A DNA stretch of 64,000 nt from the NCBI RefSeq assembly GCF_023806465.1, contig NZ_JAMSLS010000006.1, positions 100,310-164,309 on the forward strand. Reading direction: 5' to 3'. The DNA is from Thermomicrobium sp. CFH 73360. GTDB taxonomy: Bacteria > Chloroflexota > Chloroflexia > Thermomicrobiales > Thermomicrobiaceae. Position 1 is the stretch's first letter; each line of letters starts with the position of its first letter. The position numbers and the translations under genes were made by a program. Positions 1 to 8,990 of the stretch are shown one piece after another. The notes beneath the pieces are model-generated. The model saw nothing but the letters and a program-made list of their open reading frames with translations. It was not told where the DNA came from and did not search any database.

Positions 1-472
1 CTGTCCCTTGAATACGCTGGCCGAGGGGGTCACGGAACTGCTCGAGGATGCGCTGGTTTTCGGCAATGGATTGGGCGACAAAGGCATCGGCAAGGGCGTT
101 TGCCACGCGTGCGGCCCGTTCAGGATCGGTATCAGTCACCACGAGCTGAACTACATTGCTGTCCTGGTTTCGGGCAAGGGCAAGGCTCCCAAGCACCTGG
201 CCAGGGTCGTCATTGAGGCCGGCTTGGCGCAATGCACGGGCAACAAAGTCACTGGTGCGGATCAAGTCTTGGTAGGACGCAAGCCGGTTCTTGGCATAGA
301 GGTCGAGCCAGTAGTCAGGCGGTTGAGCAACAGCCATGAGCCGAACGCTGACTTGGTAGGTAGGTGGCTGGGTGCGACTGTAGCCATAAGCGACCAGGGC
401 TGCTGCCACTCCGGCCAACAGAACGATCCACCAGCGTCGGAGGACGATTGCCAGGTATTCCTCAGGACGCAC
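1..472 (-). CDS. Wzz/GumC-type chain-length determinant protein (partial, 3' end outside window)
   Basis: The minus-strand frame is open from GTG at 472 to the window edge, giving about 157 residues. It starts VRPEEYLAIVLRRWWIVLLA, a short cytoplasmic lead followed by a hydrophobic segment (about residues 11-30). This is the usual N-terminus of Wzz/GumC polysaccharide co-polymerases, which set exopolysaccharide chain length in the inner membrane. The periplasmic part contains the typical VVQLVVTDTDPERAARVANA stretch. The GTG lies inside the last codons of the upstream Wzz-like gene (11-bp overlap), so the two are probably translationally coupled and may form one heteromeric unit. Whether a C-terminal tyrosine-kinase domain follows cannot be seen. 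Confidence 0.85.
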   Translation of the reverse strand, partial: MRPEEYLAIVLRRWWIVLLAGVAAALVAYGYSRTQPPTYQVSVRLMAVAQPPDYWLDLYAKNRLASYQDLIRTSDFVARALRQAGLNDDPGQVLGSLALARNQDSNVVQLVVTDTDPERAARVANALADAFVAQSIAENQRILEQFRDPLGQRIQGT

Positions 473-1172
473 GGCGCTTCCTCCTCGGCGACATCGGGAC
501 AACGGCGAGCACGGGGAGACCAAGTGCGTGCCGGACGTCTTCCGGGGAGTGCAAGGTATCGGCAAGGTAATCAGCCAGGAAAGCAAGGAAGATTCCGACC
601 GCAAGCGCGAGCACGAGCTGGATCGCCCAAATCAGGCGAGCGCGAGTGATATCCGCGACAGCACCATGAGGTGCCTCGATAACTTGGACGATCGCTTCGC
701 GTTGCGGATCGGAGAATCCGAAGTACTGCGTGCCGCGCTCGCGCAGCCGCTCCACTGCGGCGGTGGCAATCGCCACCGCTCGCGAGGCGTCCGGTGAGGT
801 CACGGTGAGGAGGAGGGCGCGGTTGCGTCGCGTCACCGTGATACTCCCCTGTACTTCGCCTGGTTCGACTGGGGTGCCCAGAAGTTCGCTCGCCCGCTGG
901 GCAACATCGCTGGCAAAGACGTTGCCGCGAACAACCTCCGTGAAGTCATCAACAGTATATTCGTTTGTCAAGTAAAGATAGTACTCGTCGTAGCGGTACA
1001 CATCGCGGGGTGCCTCCTGCGGCAGACGTGTGACGATGACAGCGGCAGTGGCGGTGTAGTGCGGCCGATACTGGAGCGCTTGGACGAGAATGGCGAGGAA
1101 GGCGAGGCCGGGAACGAGCGCCACCAGCCAGCGGCGACGCCAAAGGACGGCGAGGTACGCTCTCAGTTCCAC
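462..1172 (-). CDS. Wzz/YveK-like polysaccharide chain-length regulator
   Basis: A 236-residue protein with the two-membrane-segment plan of Wzz/YveK/CapA regulators. A basic N-terminus (MELRAYLAVLWRRRW) precedes TM1 (about 15-32). A periplasmic domain carries the characteristic ARAVAIATAAVERL-type helix. TM2 (about 183-203) is followed by a short cytoplasmic tail containing HSPEDVRHALGLPVLAVVP, the segment that in this family contacts the partner BY-kinase. It overlaps the upstream glycosyltransferase by 10 bp and the following Wzz-like gene by 11 bp, so all three are translated as one unit. It likely controls length or export of the exopolysaccharide made by the neighbouring enzymes. Family assignment is firm; the polymer is unknown. 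Confidence 0.88.
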   Translation of the reverse strand: MELRAYLAVLWRRRWLVALVPGLAFLAILVQALQYRPHYTATAAVIVTRLPQEAPRDVYRYDEYYLYLTNEYTVDDFTEVVRGNVFASDVAQRASELLGTPVEPGEVQGSITVTRRNRALLLTVTSPDASRAVAIATAAVERLRERGTQYFGFSDPQREAIVQVIEAPHGAVADITRARLIWAIQLVLALAVGIFLAFLADYLADTLHSPEDVRHALGLPVLAVVPMSPRRKRRAS

Positions 1173-2299
1173 GGGGCGAAGACCTCCTCTCTCCGGCGAG
1201 TGACGCCTTTGGCGGCGAGTTGCGTTTCCACAAAGGCCATGAACTCTGCCCGAAAGCGTTCCGGGCGAAAGCGCTCAGCGTGGGTACGGATGGTCACGGG
1301 ATCAAAGTGCAGGTGGTCGAAGCGGCGGAGCGCCGCAAGGAGTGAATCGACGGTCTGTTCGGGGAAAAGAAGGCCAGTCACGCCATCGATCACCGTCTCA
1401 AGGGCGCCACCCCGGGCCAAAGCGATGGCGGGGCGACCAGCCGCTTGCACTTCGACCTGAGCGATGCCGAAATCGTCCTCAGCTGGGAAAATCGCTGCTC
1501 GGCAACGGGCGTAGAGGGCGAACTTCTCGTCGTCAGAAACGCTCCCCAGAAACTGGACGGTCGGTCCAGCAAGACGCTCCAAGGCCAGGCGAGCGCGACC
1601 GTCACCGACGATCTTGAGGGGTAGGCGTAAGGTGTTCGCTGCCTCGATAACAAGGTCGAGACGCTTATAGTGCACGAGCCGGGAGACGACGAGGAAATAC
1701 TCGCTGACTTCTTCGGGCGGCACGATGTGCGCACGGTCAACCGCGACCGGTGGATGGATGACTGTCGAGTCGCGTCCCCAGAAGCGCCGGACACGATCTG
1801 CGACTGTGCGGGAGTTGACCGCAATCGCATCAATCCGTTGTGCTGTGCGCCGATCCCACCGGCGAAGCCAGGCCATGAATGGTGGAAGGAGGCGCTGGAG
1901 CAGGGGAGAGAGTTCTTCGCGGGCCGCGTACTCTGGGAAGTTCCAGGCAAAGCGCATCGGGCTGTGACAATAGCAGATGTGGAGCGTGCCAGCAGGGACA
2001 CGCACGGCCTTGGCAAACGCACTCGAGGAGCTGATGACGAGATCGGCTTGGTTCAGGCGGAGTTGCGAGAAGGCGAGCGGATAGAGCGGAAGGTAGCGCT
2101 GATGGCGACGGTGGATGCCGGGCAGGTGCTGGAGCCATGTCGTGCGGATATTCCAGGAACGATAGAAGCTCGGGAGTTGTTCCGGGGCATACATCGAGGT
2201 GTAGACGGGCGCATCCGGGAAGAGCTCGTGGAGGATCTCGAGCACACGCTCGGCACCACCGTATTGGTTCAAGTAGTCGTGAACGATCGCAGCCCGCAC
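1163..2299 (-). CDS. GT4-family glycosyltransferase (WbaZ-like)
   Basis: About 378 residues with a GT-B, glycosyltransferase family 4 architecture. The N-terminal acceptor domain begins AAIVHDYLNQYGGAERVLE, the glycine-rich loop typical of WbaZ-type mannosyltransferases. The C-terminal nucleotide-sugar domain holds YFLVVSRLVHYKRLDLVI and KIVGDGRA, then PAEDDFGIAQVEVQAAGRP, which contains the family EX7E motif. It transfers a sugar from an NDP-sugar to a growing lipid-linked oligosaccharide at the cytoplasmic membrane. An ATG 39 bp further upstream is in frame, but the GTG at 2299 has a strong GGAGG-type ribosome site and matches the usual family start. The donor sugar cannot be told from sequence. 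Confidence 0.88.
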   Translation of the reverse strand: MRAAIVHDYLNQYGGAERVLEILHELFPDAPVYTSMYAPEQLPSFYRSWNIRTTWLQHLPGIHRRHQRYLPLYPLAFSQLRLNQADLVISSSSAFAKAVRVPAGTLHICYCHSPMRFAWNFPEYAAREELSPLLQRLLPPFMAWLRRWDRRTAQRIDAIAVNSRTVADRVRRFWGRDSTVIHPPVAVDRAHIVPPEEVSEYFLVVSRLVHYKRLDLVIEAANTLRLPLKIVGDGRARLALERLAGPTVQFLGSVSDDEKFALYARCRAAIFPAEDDFGIAQVEVQAAGRPAIALARGGALETVIDGVTGLLFPEQTVDSLLAALRRFDHLHFDPVTIRTHAERFRPERFRAEFMAFVETQLAAKGVTRRREEVFAPWN

Positions 2300-2374
2300 G
2301 ATGCGCTCCACCTCCAACCCCAGCCCATGATAGCGCATGGAGCATGGGGCGGAGGTGAGCGCAGTCTCTCCAGG

Positions 2375-2557
2375 TCAGGCGAGGGGATCGGGCTGCTCGG
2401 CGACCCAGGTGCCGAGACGGACAATGATCTTCCCGAATCGGAGACGCCAATTGCGCGGGGACGATGAGAGAGCAGCTGCTCGTCGGTGAGCAGCAGCGGC
2501 AGATTCAAAGTCTCGTCTTCGAAGGGCAGCGAGTCGTTCGTCAATCCACGGGGTCAT
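2375..2557 (-). CDS. Small basic protein, function unknown
   Basis: A 60-residue protein beginning MTPWIDERLAALRRRDFESA, rich in Arg and Ala. It looks like an amphipathic helix followed by RLRFGKIIVRLGTWVAEQ. A clear AAGGAG ribosome site lies 7 bases before the ATG at 2557; an in-frame ATG 75 bp upstream lacks one. Similar short proteins with an Arg-rich helix and a conserved RLG..L..LG tail occur in Thermomicrobia, from memory; no function is known. It sits 75 bp before the glycosyltransferase on the same strand and may share its transcript. Confidence 0.6.
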   Translation of the reverse strand: MTPWIDERLAALRRRDFESAAAAHRRAAALSSSPRNWRLRFGKIIVRLGTWVAEQPDPLA

Positions 2558-2918
2558 GGGAACTCCTTCCGCCGAGCTCGTCACCCCTTGACAAGCCAGG
2601 CTCCTCTTCCGCAACTCGCACAAGTGTGTCACTTGTCATGTGCTCACGTTGTGACTATTTTGGAGCCTTCCGTTGCTCAGTGTGAGAAACGCAACCTTCC
2701 ACGCTCGATAAATATGTGTTCGTGTGGGACTCCTCTGCGCGGTGCGCGCTGGCCATGGAGTCCGTTTCTCCTCTCACCGTAGTCGCGGTCAACGCCAGTG
2801 CTCGGACTTGGATGGAACTCTGTCGCGGGGTCGTGTTTGGAGGTGGCTGTGTGGTCTAGAGGACGGCCGAGATAACGCGCACGGCTATTGGAACCGTGGT
2901 CCAAAGTTGGGAGAGCTG
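2558..2918. other. Intergenic gap within the exopolysaccharide cluster
   Basis: No convincing coding frame is present. The minus-strand side is relatively AT-rich (around 2640-2720) and carries the palindrome at 2620-2636, so it probably holds the promoter for the minus-strand genes ending at the window edge. Confidence 0.5.
2620..2636. promoter_or_regulatory. Short palindrome upstream of the small basic protein gene
   Basis: ACAAGTG-TGT-CACTTGT is a perfect inverted repeat with 7-base arms and a 3-base centre, 63 bp before the ATG at 2557, in a less GC-rich tract. It could be an operator for the downstream minus-strand exopolysaccharide genes. No regulator can be named. Confidence 0.3.
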
Positions 2919-3494
2919 CTACTCCACGAACGTGTAGCGCATGATGGGGCGTGTTGGGCTCTGGCGCGCTACTTCAACGAATCCCAGTTCCCGAAGGACC
3001 CGTGCGAGACCAAGGCAGAGCTGTGTCGGCGGGAGGTGCCCCTCACGATCGATCGGGTAGGCTTCAACCGCTGGTGCGCCGGCAGCCTGGGCGTAGGCGA
3101 GGGCGCCACGGAGGAGAGGACGGAGGAGTCCACGACCGCGGTATGCGCGGGCAATGTAGAGGCAGACCAGGGACCACACCGGTGTCTGATCGATCGCGGC
3201 ACGTTGACGCGAACGTGCCAGGCGGGGGTAGAAACGACGCGGGCCGAGTGCGCACCAGGCAACGGGTTCGTTGTCCAGGTATCCCAGAATACCGGGGGGT
3301 GGGCCAGCGACGACGCGCTGGTGGAGGAGAGTCCGGCGCTCGGCAGGTGAGCGCTGTTGAAACTCTCGCCCGGTCAGCCAGTACCACGTACACCAGCAAT
3401 TGCTGAATGCGCCATTCGGCCCGAACAGCCGCTCGAGGTCGTCCCACCGTTCAGGGGTGACAGGAACAATATGAAGATCCATCACAATCTGCAT
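2919..3494 (-). CDS. GNAT-family N-acetyltransferase
   Basis: A 191-residue protein with a GNAT fold. Motif A is LVCLYIARAYRGRGLLRPLL (about residues 108-128), containing the R/Q-x-x-G-x-G/A acetyl-CoA pyrophosphate loop as RGRG. N-terminal TPERWDDLERLFG and FSNCWCTWYWL are typical of a subgroup of small GNATs with a Trp/Cys-rich acceptor region. The ATG at 3494 lies 6 bp after the stop of the sugar-phosphate transferase gene, so the two are almost certainly cotranscribed. Acetylation of a sugar or nucleotide sugar would fit the location, but this subgroup is otherwise uncharacterised. An alternative ATG lies 12 bp downstream. Confidence 0.8.
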   Translation of the reverse strand: MQIVMDLHIVPVTPERWDDLERLFGPNGAFSNCWCTWYWLTGREFQQRSPAERRTLLHQRVVAGPPPGILGYLDNEPVAWCALGPRRFYPRLARSRQRAAIDQTPVWSLVCLYIARAYRGRGLLRPLLRGALAYAQAAGAPAVEAYPIDREGHLPPTQLCLGLARVLRELGFVEVARQSPTRPIMRYTFVE

Positions 3495-3499
3495 CCCGG

Positions 3500-5032
3500 C
3501 TAATACGCACCACGACCGGTTAAGACAACTGGGACAGTTCGCAGGATGACTTTGAGATCAAGCCAGGGGGACCAGTTTTCGACGTAATAGAGATCGAGGC
3601 GAACCATCTCGTCAAAGGTGAGGTCACTGCGCCCGTTGACCTGCCAGAGGCCGGTGAGCCCTGGAGTGACAAGCAGGCGTTGCAGGTGCCAGTCCTGGTA
3701 TTCGGCCACCTCTTCTGGGACGGGTGGGCGCGGACCAACGACGCTCATTTCGCCCTTCAGGACGTTGAAGAACTGCGGGAGCTCGTCGAGACTTGTGCGG
3801 CGGAGAAACCGACCGACGCGGGTCACGCGGGGATCATCACGCAGTTTGAAGAGCAGGGCGCTGCGCCCCGTTGCACGTCGCAGCGCTTCCTGCTGCCGGT
3901 CGGCTCCGTCGACCATGGAGCGGAACTTGTAAAGGGTGAACGGTTTTCCACCCTTACCGATACGAGTCTGGCGGAAGAGGACCGGGCCAGGTGAGTCGAG
4001 CTTAATAGCAAGAGCAATAAGCAGCATGAGGGGGGCAGCGAGGACAAGGACTATCGTGGCAATGGCGAGGTCCATTGAGCGCTTGATCCACCAGTTCCAG
4101 CCCCGGAGGCGACTCTCCTTGATACCGATGAGTGGGAGGCCGGCAACTTCACTGATCTGGACACGGTCAAGAGCGAGTTCAAAAAGATCAGGGACGAGGG
4201 AGAACGCGATATCCAGCTCGCGACACTGCTCAACGACTTCTAAAACCCGGTCGTGATGGGCGGGCGGGAGCGCAACGATCACCTCATCGACCTGCGTCGA
4301 GCGGAAGCGGTCGACCGCTTCGTCCAAGGTACCAAGATACGGTGGCTGGATGACGCCGCGCTCGGTGCCGAGCGCGAGGGGCTCGAGGGGGGGCTCGAGA
4401 TCAATATAGCCGAGGACTCGGTAACCAAGGCGTGGATGGTTGTACAGATACTGCATGATGCGGCGAGCGGCGGGCCCGGAGCCGATGACCACCACCCGGT
4501 CGACTCCCCGTTCATGGGCCCAGAGCCAGGCACGAATCCACCGTCCGACGAGCCGTTGCGTGACCAGCAGTCCAATCGCGAGGATCCACGCGTAGATGAA
4601 AATCAGACGGGAGGGAGAGAAGCGAGAGAGGAAGCTATACAGGATGACGAGTGCCATCGCCGTTGTCACCCCGCTGGCGATGATCGAGGCCTCGTCCAGG
4701 AAGCTGGTCCAACGGGGGAGCCGGTAGAGACCACGGACGGTCAGGATGAGCAGTGCCAGCACAACAAAGAGCGCCGTCCGACCGACGAAGGCGCTGAATG
4801 GTTGGATGAAACCAGACGGAACGTCCCCGCCAAGTTCCCACGTATATCGGATCTCATAAGCAAACCAAAAGGCGAGTGCCAGCAGTGTGCCGTCGAGCGC
4901 TGCTTGAACGAGACGAGGCAGCCACGTGCGCTGCCAAGAACGACGTCGACGCGTGGTGCGAGTGTCCTCGCTTGTCTGAACTCCCAATCCCGCTTCCCTT
5001 TCGCCGTGCGCTGCCGCCGCGTCGTTGTCCAT
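3500..5032 (-). CDS. Exopolysaccharide polyprenyl glycosylphosphotransferase (WcaJ/WbaP type)
   Basis: A 510-residue protein that should start repeat-unit assembly by moving a sugar-1-phosphate onto undecaprenyl phosphate in the inner membrane. Five hydrophobic segments (four at about 30-170, one at about 325-350) surround a CoA-binding-like Rossmann domain ([13 protein letters not shown]). The C-terminal bacterial sugar transferase domain carries [41 protein letters not shown] and VGPRPP, followed by [14 protein letters not shown]. These are the catalytic signature blocks, including the Asp-Glu pair of the DELPQ motif. Length matches the WcaJ/WbaP class. It is the first gene of the minus-strand cluster, with a GGGGGG ribosome site before the ATG. 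Confidence 0.93.
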   Translation of the reverse strand: MDNDAAAAHGEREAGLGVQTSEDTRTTRRRRSWQRTWLPRLVQAALDGTLLALAFWFAYEIRYTWELGGDVPSGFIQPFSAFVGRTALFVVLALLILTVRGLYRLPRWTSFLDEASIIASGVTTAMALVILYSFLSRFSPSRLIFIYAWILAIGLLVTQRLVGRWIRAWLWAHERGVDRVVVIGSGPAARRIMQYLYNHPRLGYRVLGYIDLEPPLEPLALGTERGVIQPPYLGTLDEAVDRFRSTQVDEVIVALPPAHHDRVLEVVEQCRELDIAFSLVPDLFELALDRVQISEVAGLPLIGIKESRLRGWNWWIKRSMDLAIATIVLVLAAPLMLLIALAIKLDSPGPVLFRQTRIGKGGKPFTLYKFRSMVDGADRQQEALRRATGRSALLFKLRDDPRVTRVGRFLRRTSLDELPQFFNVLKGEMSVVGPRPPVPEEVAEYQDWHLQRLLVTPGLTGLWQVNGRSDLTFDEMVRLDLYYVENWSPWLDLKVILRTVPVVLTGRGAY

Positions 5033-5899
5033 CGTGCCCCCCAGGCAACGCGCTGCACGGGCGTAGTATAACCGACGCCTCCGGTTCGCTAGGACCAGCT
5101 GGCGAGCTTCGCCTGGAGACGGTCATGCGCACGAGCGGGCATGATGTCCGGAGAGGCTTTGAACGCTGTGTCACCTCGGCAACAACGTTGCAGGGGTCTT
5201 CTCCACATCACGGCGTTGCTCGTTCCGCACGTCCCTTCTCGGGTATGGGGCAGGATCTTTCCCACGGAGACGGCATACGGGGCCGAGCAGGAGCCCTCCC
5301 TGGTTGAGTGGCAGGGCAGGCCTTTCCGCCCGCGTCTCCATGCCGTGCGAACAGAGCGCTCTGCGTGTTCTGTCGATGGTCTCTCGTATGGCGAACTTGG
5401 GCCAGTCGACCAGCAGAACGAGAGCAGGCTGCGACGGTGAGCCTGCTTGCGCCCGGGTGAGACGTCCCAGAGCGGCTTCAGCCGGCGCCCAGTTTGATGG
5501 AGAGTGTGGGCCATCCTACTGGAGAATGCGAAAACCCTCACTCCGGGGTGCAGTTGTCCGGCATTGGCCGACGTGTCCGTGGGGTTGCGCAATGGATGGC
5601 GAGTTGGGTGCACCTGGTCAAGGAGCGCTCGTCAGGCGTCTTGTGGACCTTGCTCTGCTGAGGGGCGGAGTAAGCCACTGAGAGCTTGGACCGGAACAGA
5701 CCCGGTCACCCAAAAGACGCTGCGAGGAACAGATTGAGCTGCCGCAGCGAACTAGTGGTGTTGCGCAGGTAGTCCAGTCTAATGGGAAACCGGGTGGCGT
5801 GTCACAATCGGTCACCAGCAGGGCGTAGGAGGGCACGGGGAGCAGTGTAGGATTGACCGGGAGCGTGCCAGAACCAGGCGAGGAAACGAGGAGCGGAGG
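5033..5899. other. Gene-free region between divergent transcription units
   Basis: This 867-bp tract separates the minus-strand exopolysaccharide genes from the plus-strand HIT-Nudix unit and should contain both promoters. Open frames in it have no recognisable domain and no ribosome sites. I see no tRNA or riboswitch-like signature. Confidence 0.55.
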
Positions 5900-6805
5900 A
5901 TGGAACGACTCTGGGCGCCGTGGCGGTTGCGGTACGTCGAGGGGGAAGTGCGGCACCGCGGGTGCATCTTCTGCGAGAAACCTGCAGCTGGTGACGATGT
6001 CCGCGAGCTGATTCTGCTCCGGGGAGCGCGGGCCTACCTTATCATGAATCTTTTTCCGTATAATACCGGTCACGCGATGGCTGTGCCCTTTCAGCACGTG
6101 GCAGACCTTGCTGAGCTCGACCGGGAGACAACGGCGGAACTGTTCGAGCTCGTGACGTGGCTTACGGTCGCCCAGCGGCGGGCGCTACGCTGCGATGGGT
6201 TCAACGTGGGACTGAACCTGGGAGCCGTTGCCGGTGCCGGGATCAGCGATCACCTGCATGTGCACATTGTGCCGCGGTGGCAAGGTGATGCGAATTTCAT
6301 GCCGATCCTTGCCAACACGATGGTGATTCCAGAACTCATCCCGGTGACCTACGCCAAGCTGCGGGCGGAATTAGAGGTTTCGAGCTTTGGGCGTGCCGAG
6401 GGCGTCGTGCCGCAGGCGGGAGCAATCGTCTGGCTACCTGACGAGGGGAAACTGGCATTGCGGCGAGCGGCCGATGGCACGATTGTGCTGCCGAAAGGGC
6501 ACATTGAGCCGGGCGAGGCTGCGTATCGAGCGGCGCTTCGCGAAGTTGCAGAAGAGCAGGGGCTAGTGGGGGAGGTCATCGGCTGGGGCGGGGTCTTGGA
6601 GTTCGCTGCCGGGGGGCGTCCGCGCCGCGTGGCGTATCTCCTCGTGCAGGCGCGGCCAGGTGCCGATTTCGAGCGGCATGTGGGTCATGACACGCTCCTG
6701 TTCGAGCCGAGTGAGGCAGTTGAGGCGTTAACGCATGAGGACACGCGTCGGTTGGTGATCAAGACGCTGCAACGGTTCGGGATTCCGGTGGTAATGCGGT
6801 CATGA
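5900..6805 (+). CDS. HIT domain-Nudix hydrolase fusion protein
   Basis: A 301-residue fusion of two nucleotide-cleaving enzymes. Residues 1-155 are an Ap4A-phosphorylase/FHIT-like HIT domain, with CIFCEK near the N-terminus and the histidine triad HLHVHIVP at 118-125. Residues 165-295 form a Nudix domain whose box, starting at Gly200 (GHIEPGEA) and ending REVAEEQGL (214-222), fits GX5EX7REUXEEXGU exactly. Both halves act on nucleoside diphosphate-linked compounds (dinucleoside polyphosphates, mutagenic NTPs, capped nucleotides), so the fusion may be a two-step house-cleaning enzyme. GGAG sits just before the ATG. Its stop overlaps the ATG of the next gene (ATGA), implying coupled translation. 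Both active-site motifs are intact; substrates are unknown. Confidence 0.92.
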   Translation: MERLWAPWRLRYVEGEVRHRGCIFCEKPAAGDDVRELILLRGARAYLIMNLFPYNTGHAMAVPFQHVADLAELDRETTAELFELVTWLTVAQRRALRCDGFNVGLNLGAVAGAGISDHLHVHIVPRWQGDANFMPILANTMVIPELIPVTYAKLRAELEVSSFGRAEGVVPQAGAIVWLPDEGKLALRRAADGTIVLPKGHIEPGEAAYRAALREVAEEQGLVGEVIGWGGVLEFAAGGRPRRVAYLLVQARPGADFERHVGHDTLLFEPSEAVEALTHEDTRRLVIKTLQRFGIPVVMRS

Positions 6806-7821
6806 GACGGCGTTCCCTGGTGACGACTATGGTGGTGACCGTCCTCCTTGTGCTTGGGGTGCCCTTCAGCCGCTCCATCGCTGTACCGCCGGCGGTCTGC
6901 CTTGCTGTGGGGGATTCACTGGCAGCCGGGATCGGCAGTACGCTGCCGCGGGAACGCAGCGCGGCAGCGATTCTCTGCCAGTGGAGCGGGGAGTTCTTCG
7001 GTGAGCGGACAGAGCTGGTGAGTATCGCTGTCCCTGGAGAGCGAACCAACTCCTTCCGCACTGAAGGCCAGCTCGACCGACTGCGCGAAACCGTGGAAGC
7101 AGCACAGCGGCGCGGCAGCACAATCCGCTTTGTCCTCGTGAGCTTGGGTGGGAACGATCTTCTGGCTCTCCAGAACGCGAACGAGAGTGAGCGAGACCGT
7201 GCCTTCGCGGAGTTCCAGACGAACATTGGCGAAGCTCTCGCTGCGATCCGTCGGACCGTTGGTGAGGTGCCGCTCTTGGTACTGACACTGTACGATCCGA
7301 CCGAGGGGGATCCGGGAGCCGAGCGTAGCGAAAGCTGGTGGGTGGCACAGTTCAATAGCGAGCTCCGTACCCAGGCGAACGCAGTGGGGGCGTCGGTGGT
7401 CGATCTGGAGAGTCTGTTCCGCGGACACAGCGCGGAGTGGACCTGGTGGCCGGTCGATGTGCATCCGACGAACGAGGGCTATGAGGCGATTGCACGAGCG
7501 GCCTGGAAAGCGCTCGGGCGGGATCAGGAGGCGCCGCAGATCCGGATCGAGCGACCGCGGGATGGAGCGCAGGTGGATCGTCGGTACCTTACCGTCCGGG
7601 TACGCGTGACGGATGCGGGTGGGGTTGAACGTGTGAGCGTGTGGGTGGACGGCCAGGAAGTCGGTACGCTCGATCCATTGTCCGAGCGCGATGAGTGGAT
7701 CACACTGTGGGAGACACCATGGCCGACGGCGGGGCCGCCGATCACTCTGGAAGTGCGAGCGAAGGATCGCGCGGGGAACGAAGGTCGGGCAGCGGTCCGG
7801 TTGGAGCGTTTCAGTGAGTGA
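6802..7821 (+). CDS. Secreted SGNH/GDSL hydrolase with C-terminal Ig-like domain
   Basis: A 339-residue exported esterase/lipase-type protein. A signal peptide (about 1-27, basic start then VVTVLLVLGVPF) leads to AVGDSLAAG (block I; nucleophile Ser39). Block III is SLGGNDLL and block V is DVHPTNEGY (Asp and His at about 218-220), completing the SGNH catalytic set. Residues from about 245 (APQIRIERPRDGAQV) form an Ig/fibronectin-like module ending LEVRAKDRAGNEGRAAVRL, which usually mediates wall or carbohydrate binding. Translation is coupled to the upstream HIT-Nudix gene by a 4-bp overlap and to the next gene by an 8-bp overlap. The substrate is unknown; acyl esters of surface glycans are one possibility. 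Confidence 0.9.
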   Translation: MRRRSLVTTMVVTVLLVLGVPFSRSIAVPPAVCLAVGDSLAAGIGSTLPRERSAAAILCQWSGEFFGERTELVSIAVPGERTNSFRTEGQLDRLRETVEAAQRRGSTIRFVLVSLGGNDLLALQNANESERDRAFAEFQTNIGEALAAIRRTVGEVPLLVLTLYDPTEGDPGAERSESWWVAQFNSELRTQANAVGASVVDLESLFRGHSAEWTWWPVDVHPTNEGYEAIARAAWKALGRDQEAPQIRIERPRDGAQVDRRYLTVRVRVTDAGGVERVSVWVDGQEVGTLDPLSERDEWITLWETPWPTAGPPITLEVRAKDRAGNEGRAAVRLERFSE

Positions 7822-8965
7822 GACGAGGCCCGATCCAACCGTAGAGCACACGGTGGATGACACGCCGGACTTGGAAGGGCGGTTGGGAGCGTTCACGCTC
7901 TCCGACCTCTTGCAGATGCTCGGCTACACGCACAAGACAGGCACACTCACCCTGATCCAGGGCTGGAACACACGGACAATCACTTTCGAGCAGGGGCGGA
8001 TCACCTATGTGGCGGCAGGGTCGCGTCTCCCGACATTACCAGAGCTTTTGGTGCGTGCTGGCCGATTACCGGCGAGGAAGCTCGAGGAGCTGAGCGCAGA
8101 AGAGTCAGACGAGGGGCGGTTACTGACCCGGCTCGTGCGCGAGGAGAAAATAACGGCGGAAGAGATCCAGCGGTGCCGGGAGCAGCAGCTCGAGATTGCG
8201 ATCTACACGCTGTTCCTTTGGCGGAACTGCCGTTTCGCATTCCGCGCGAATGTCTGCCAGTACGAGGACGGTATTCCGATCACGGTCGACAGCCTCCAGC
8301 TTGTCCTGGAAGGAACGCGCCGTGTCGACGAGTGGATCCAGCTCAGCCCGGTGATTCCCTCTGTCTCGATGATCTTCCGGAAGCGTGGGCCGGTGCGACC
8401 ATTGCCCGTGGAGTTAGCAACGATGTATGAGCTCGTGGACGGGCAACGCGATGTGGCGACGATCGCACGCGAAGCTGGATGGACACAGTTCGAAACTGCG
8501 CGAGCACTCTACCAGCTGCACCAGCTGGGCATGGTCGAGGCGGTTCCGCCGAACCGAGCCAAGATCATCGAACTCTTCACACTGGCTGTGGAATCGATCT
8601 ACCTCAAGCTTGTCCTCTATGACTATCCGCGGGTTGCGCTGGAGTTTGAGCAGCAGCTGAATCGCTTTGCGCGGCAGCACGGGTTGCGGGTGCGCATGGC
8701 TGCCGGGCGCGTGATTAAGACCGATCGTGAGACGCGGTTGAGTTCAACCGAGCTCATTGACCTGTACAAGCTGTTCATTGCGATCCAGAACAACAAGTTT
8801 CAGAAACTGTTCGATCCGACAATCGCACGAGGGTTGATGGAGGGGCTCTACCGGCACGTTGATCCGGAACTGCAGCAGATGCTCCGGATGTACGAGTTCT
8901 ACCAGATTGAAGGCCTCTTCCCGCGCCGGGTGCAGCGACCGGTCGAACAGCGCCTCGAGCAGTGA
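7814..8965 (+). CDS. DUF4388 (PATAN) domain protein
   Basis: About 383 residues from GTG at 7814, which overlaps the previous stop by 8 bp; an earlier in-frame ATG would run deep into the upstream gene and is unlikely. Residues about 20-120 show a DUF4388/PATAN domain: LGAFTLSDLLQMLGYTHKTG, then LTLIQGWNTRTITFEQGRIT. In known proteins PATAN domains work with two-component or Ras-like GTPase (MglA/Rab) pathways. The middle contains a winged-helix-like MYELVDGQRDVATIAREAG segment, also typical of DUF4388 proteins. The C-terminal helical part (about 260-375) is unfamiliar. It is probably a signalling adaptor. The role relative to HIT-Nudix and the hydrolase is unclear despite the tight operon. 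Confidence 0.78.
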   Translation: MSETRPDPTVEHTVDDTPDLEGRLGAFTLSDLLQMLGYTHKTGTLTLIQGWNTRTITFEQGRITYVAAGSRLPTLPELLVRAGRLPARKLEELSAEESDEGRLLTRLVREEKITAEEIQRCREQQLEIAIYTLFLWRNCRFAFRANVCQYEDGIPITVDSLQLVLEGTRRVDEWIQLSPVIPSVSMIFRKRGPVRPLPVELATMYELVDGQRDVATIAREAGWTQFETARALYQLHQLGMVEAVPPNRAKIIELFTLAVESIYLKLVLYDYPRVALEFEQQLNRFARQHGLRVRMAAGRVIKTDRETRLSSTELIDLYKLFIAIQNNKFQKLFDPTIARGLMEGLYRHVDPELQQMLRMYEFYQIEGLFPRRVQRPVEQRLEQ

Positions 8966-8990
8966 AAACACACCACAAGCACAGGAGATT

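Noticed and set aside
5089..5613. 174-residue minus-strand open frame
   Set aside because: Composition is random, with no ribosome site or domain; it lies in the divergent promoter region.
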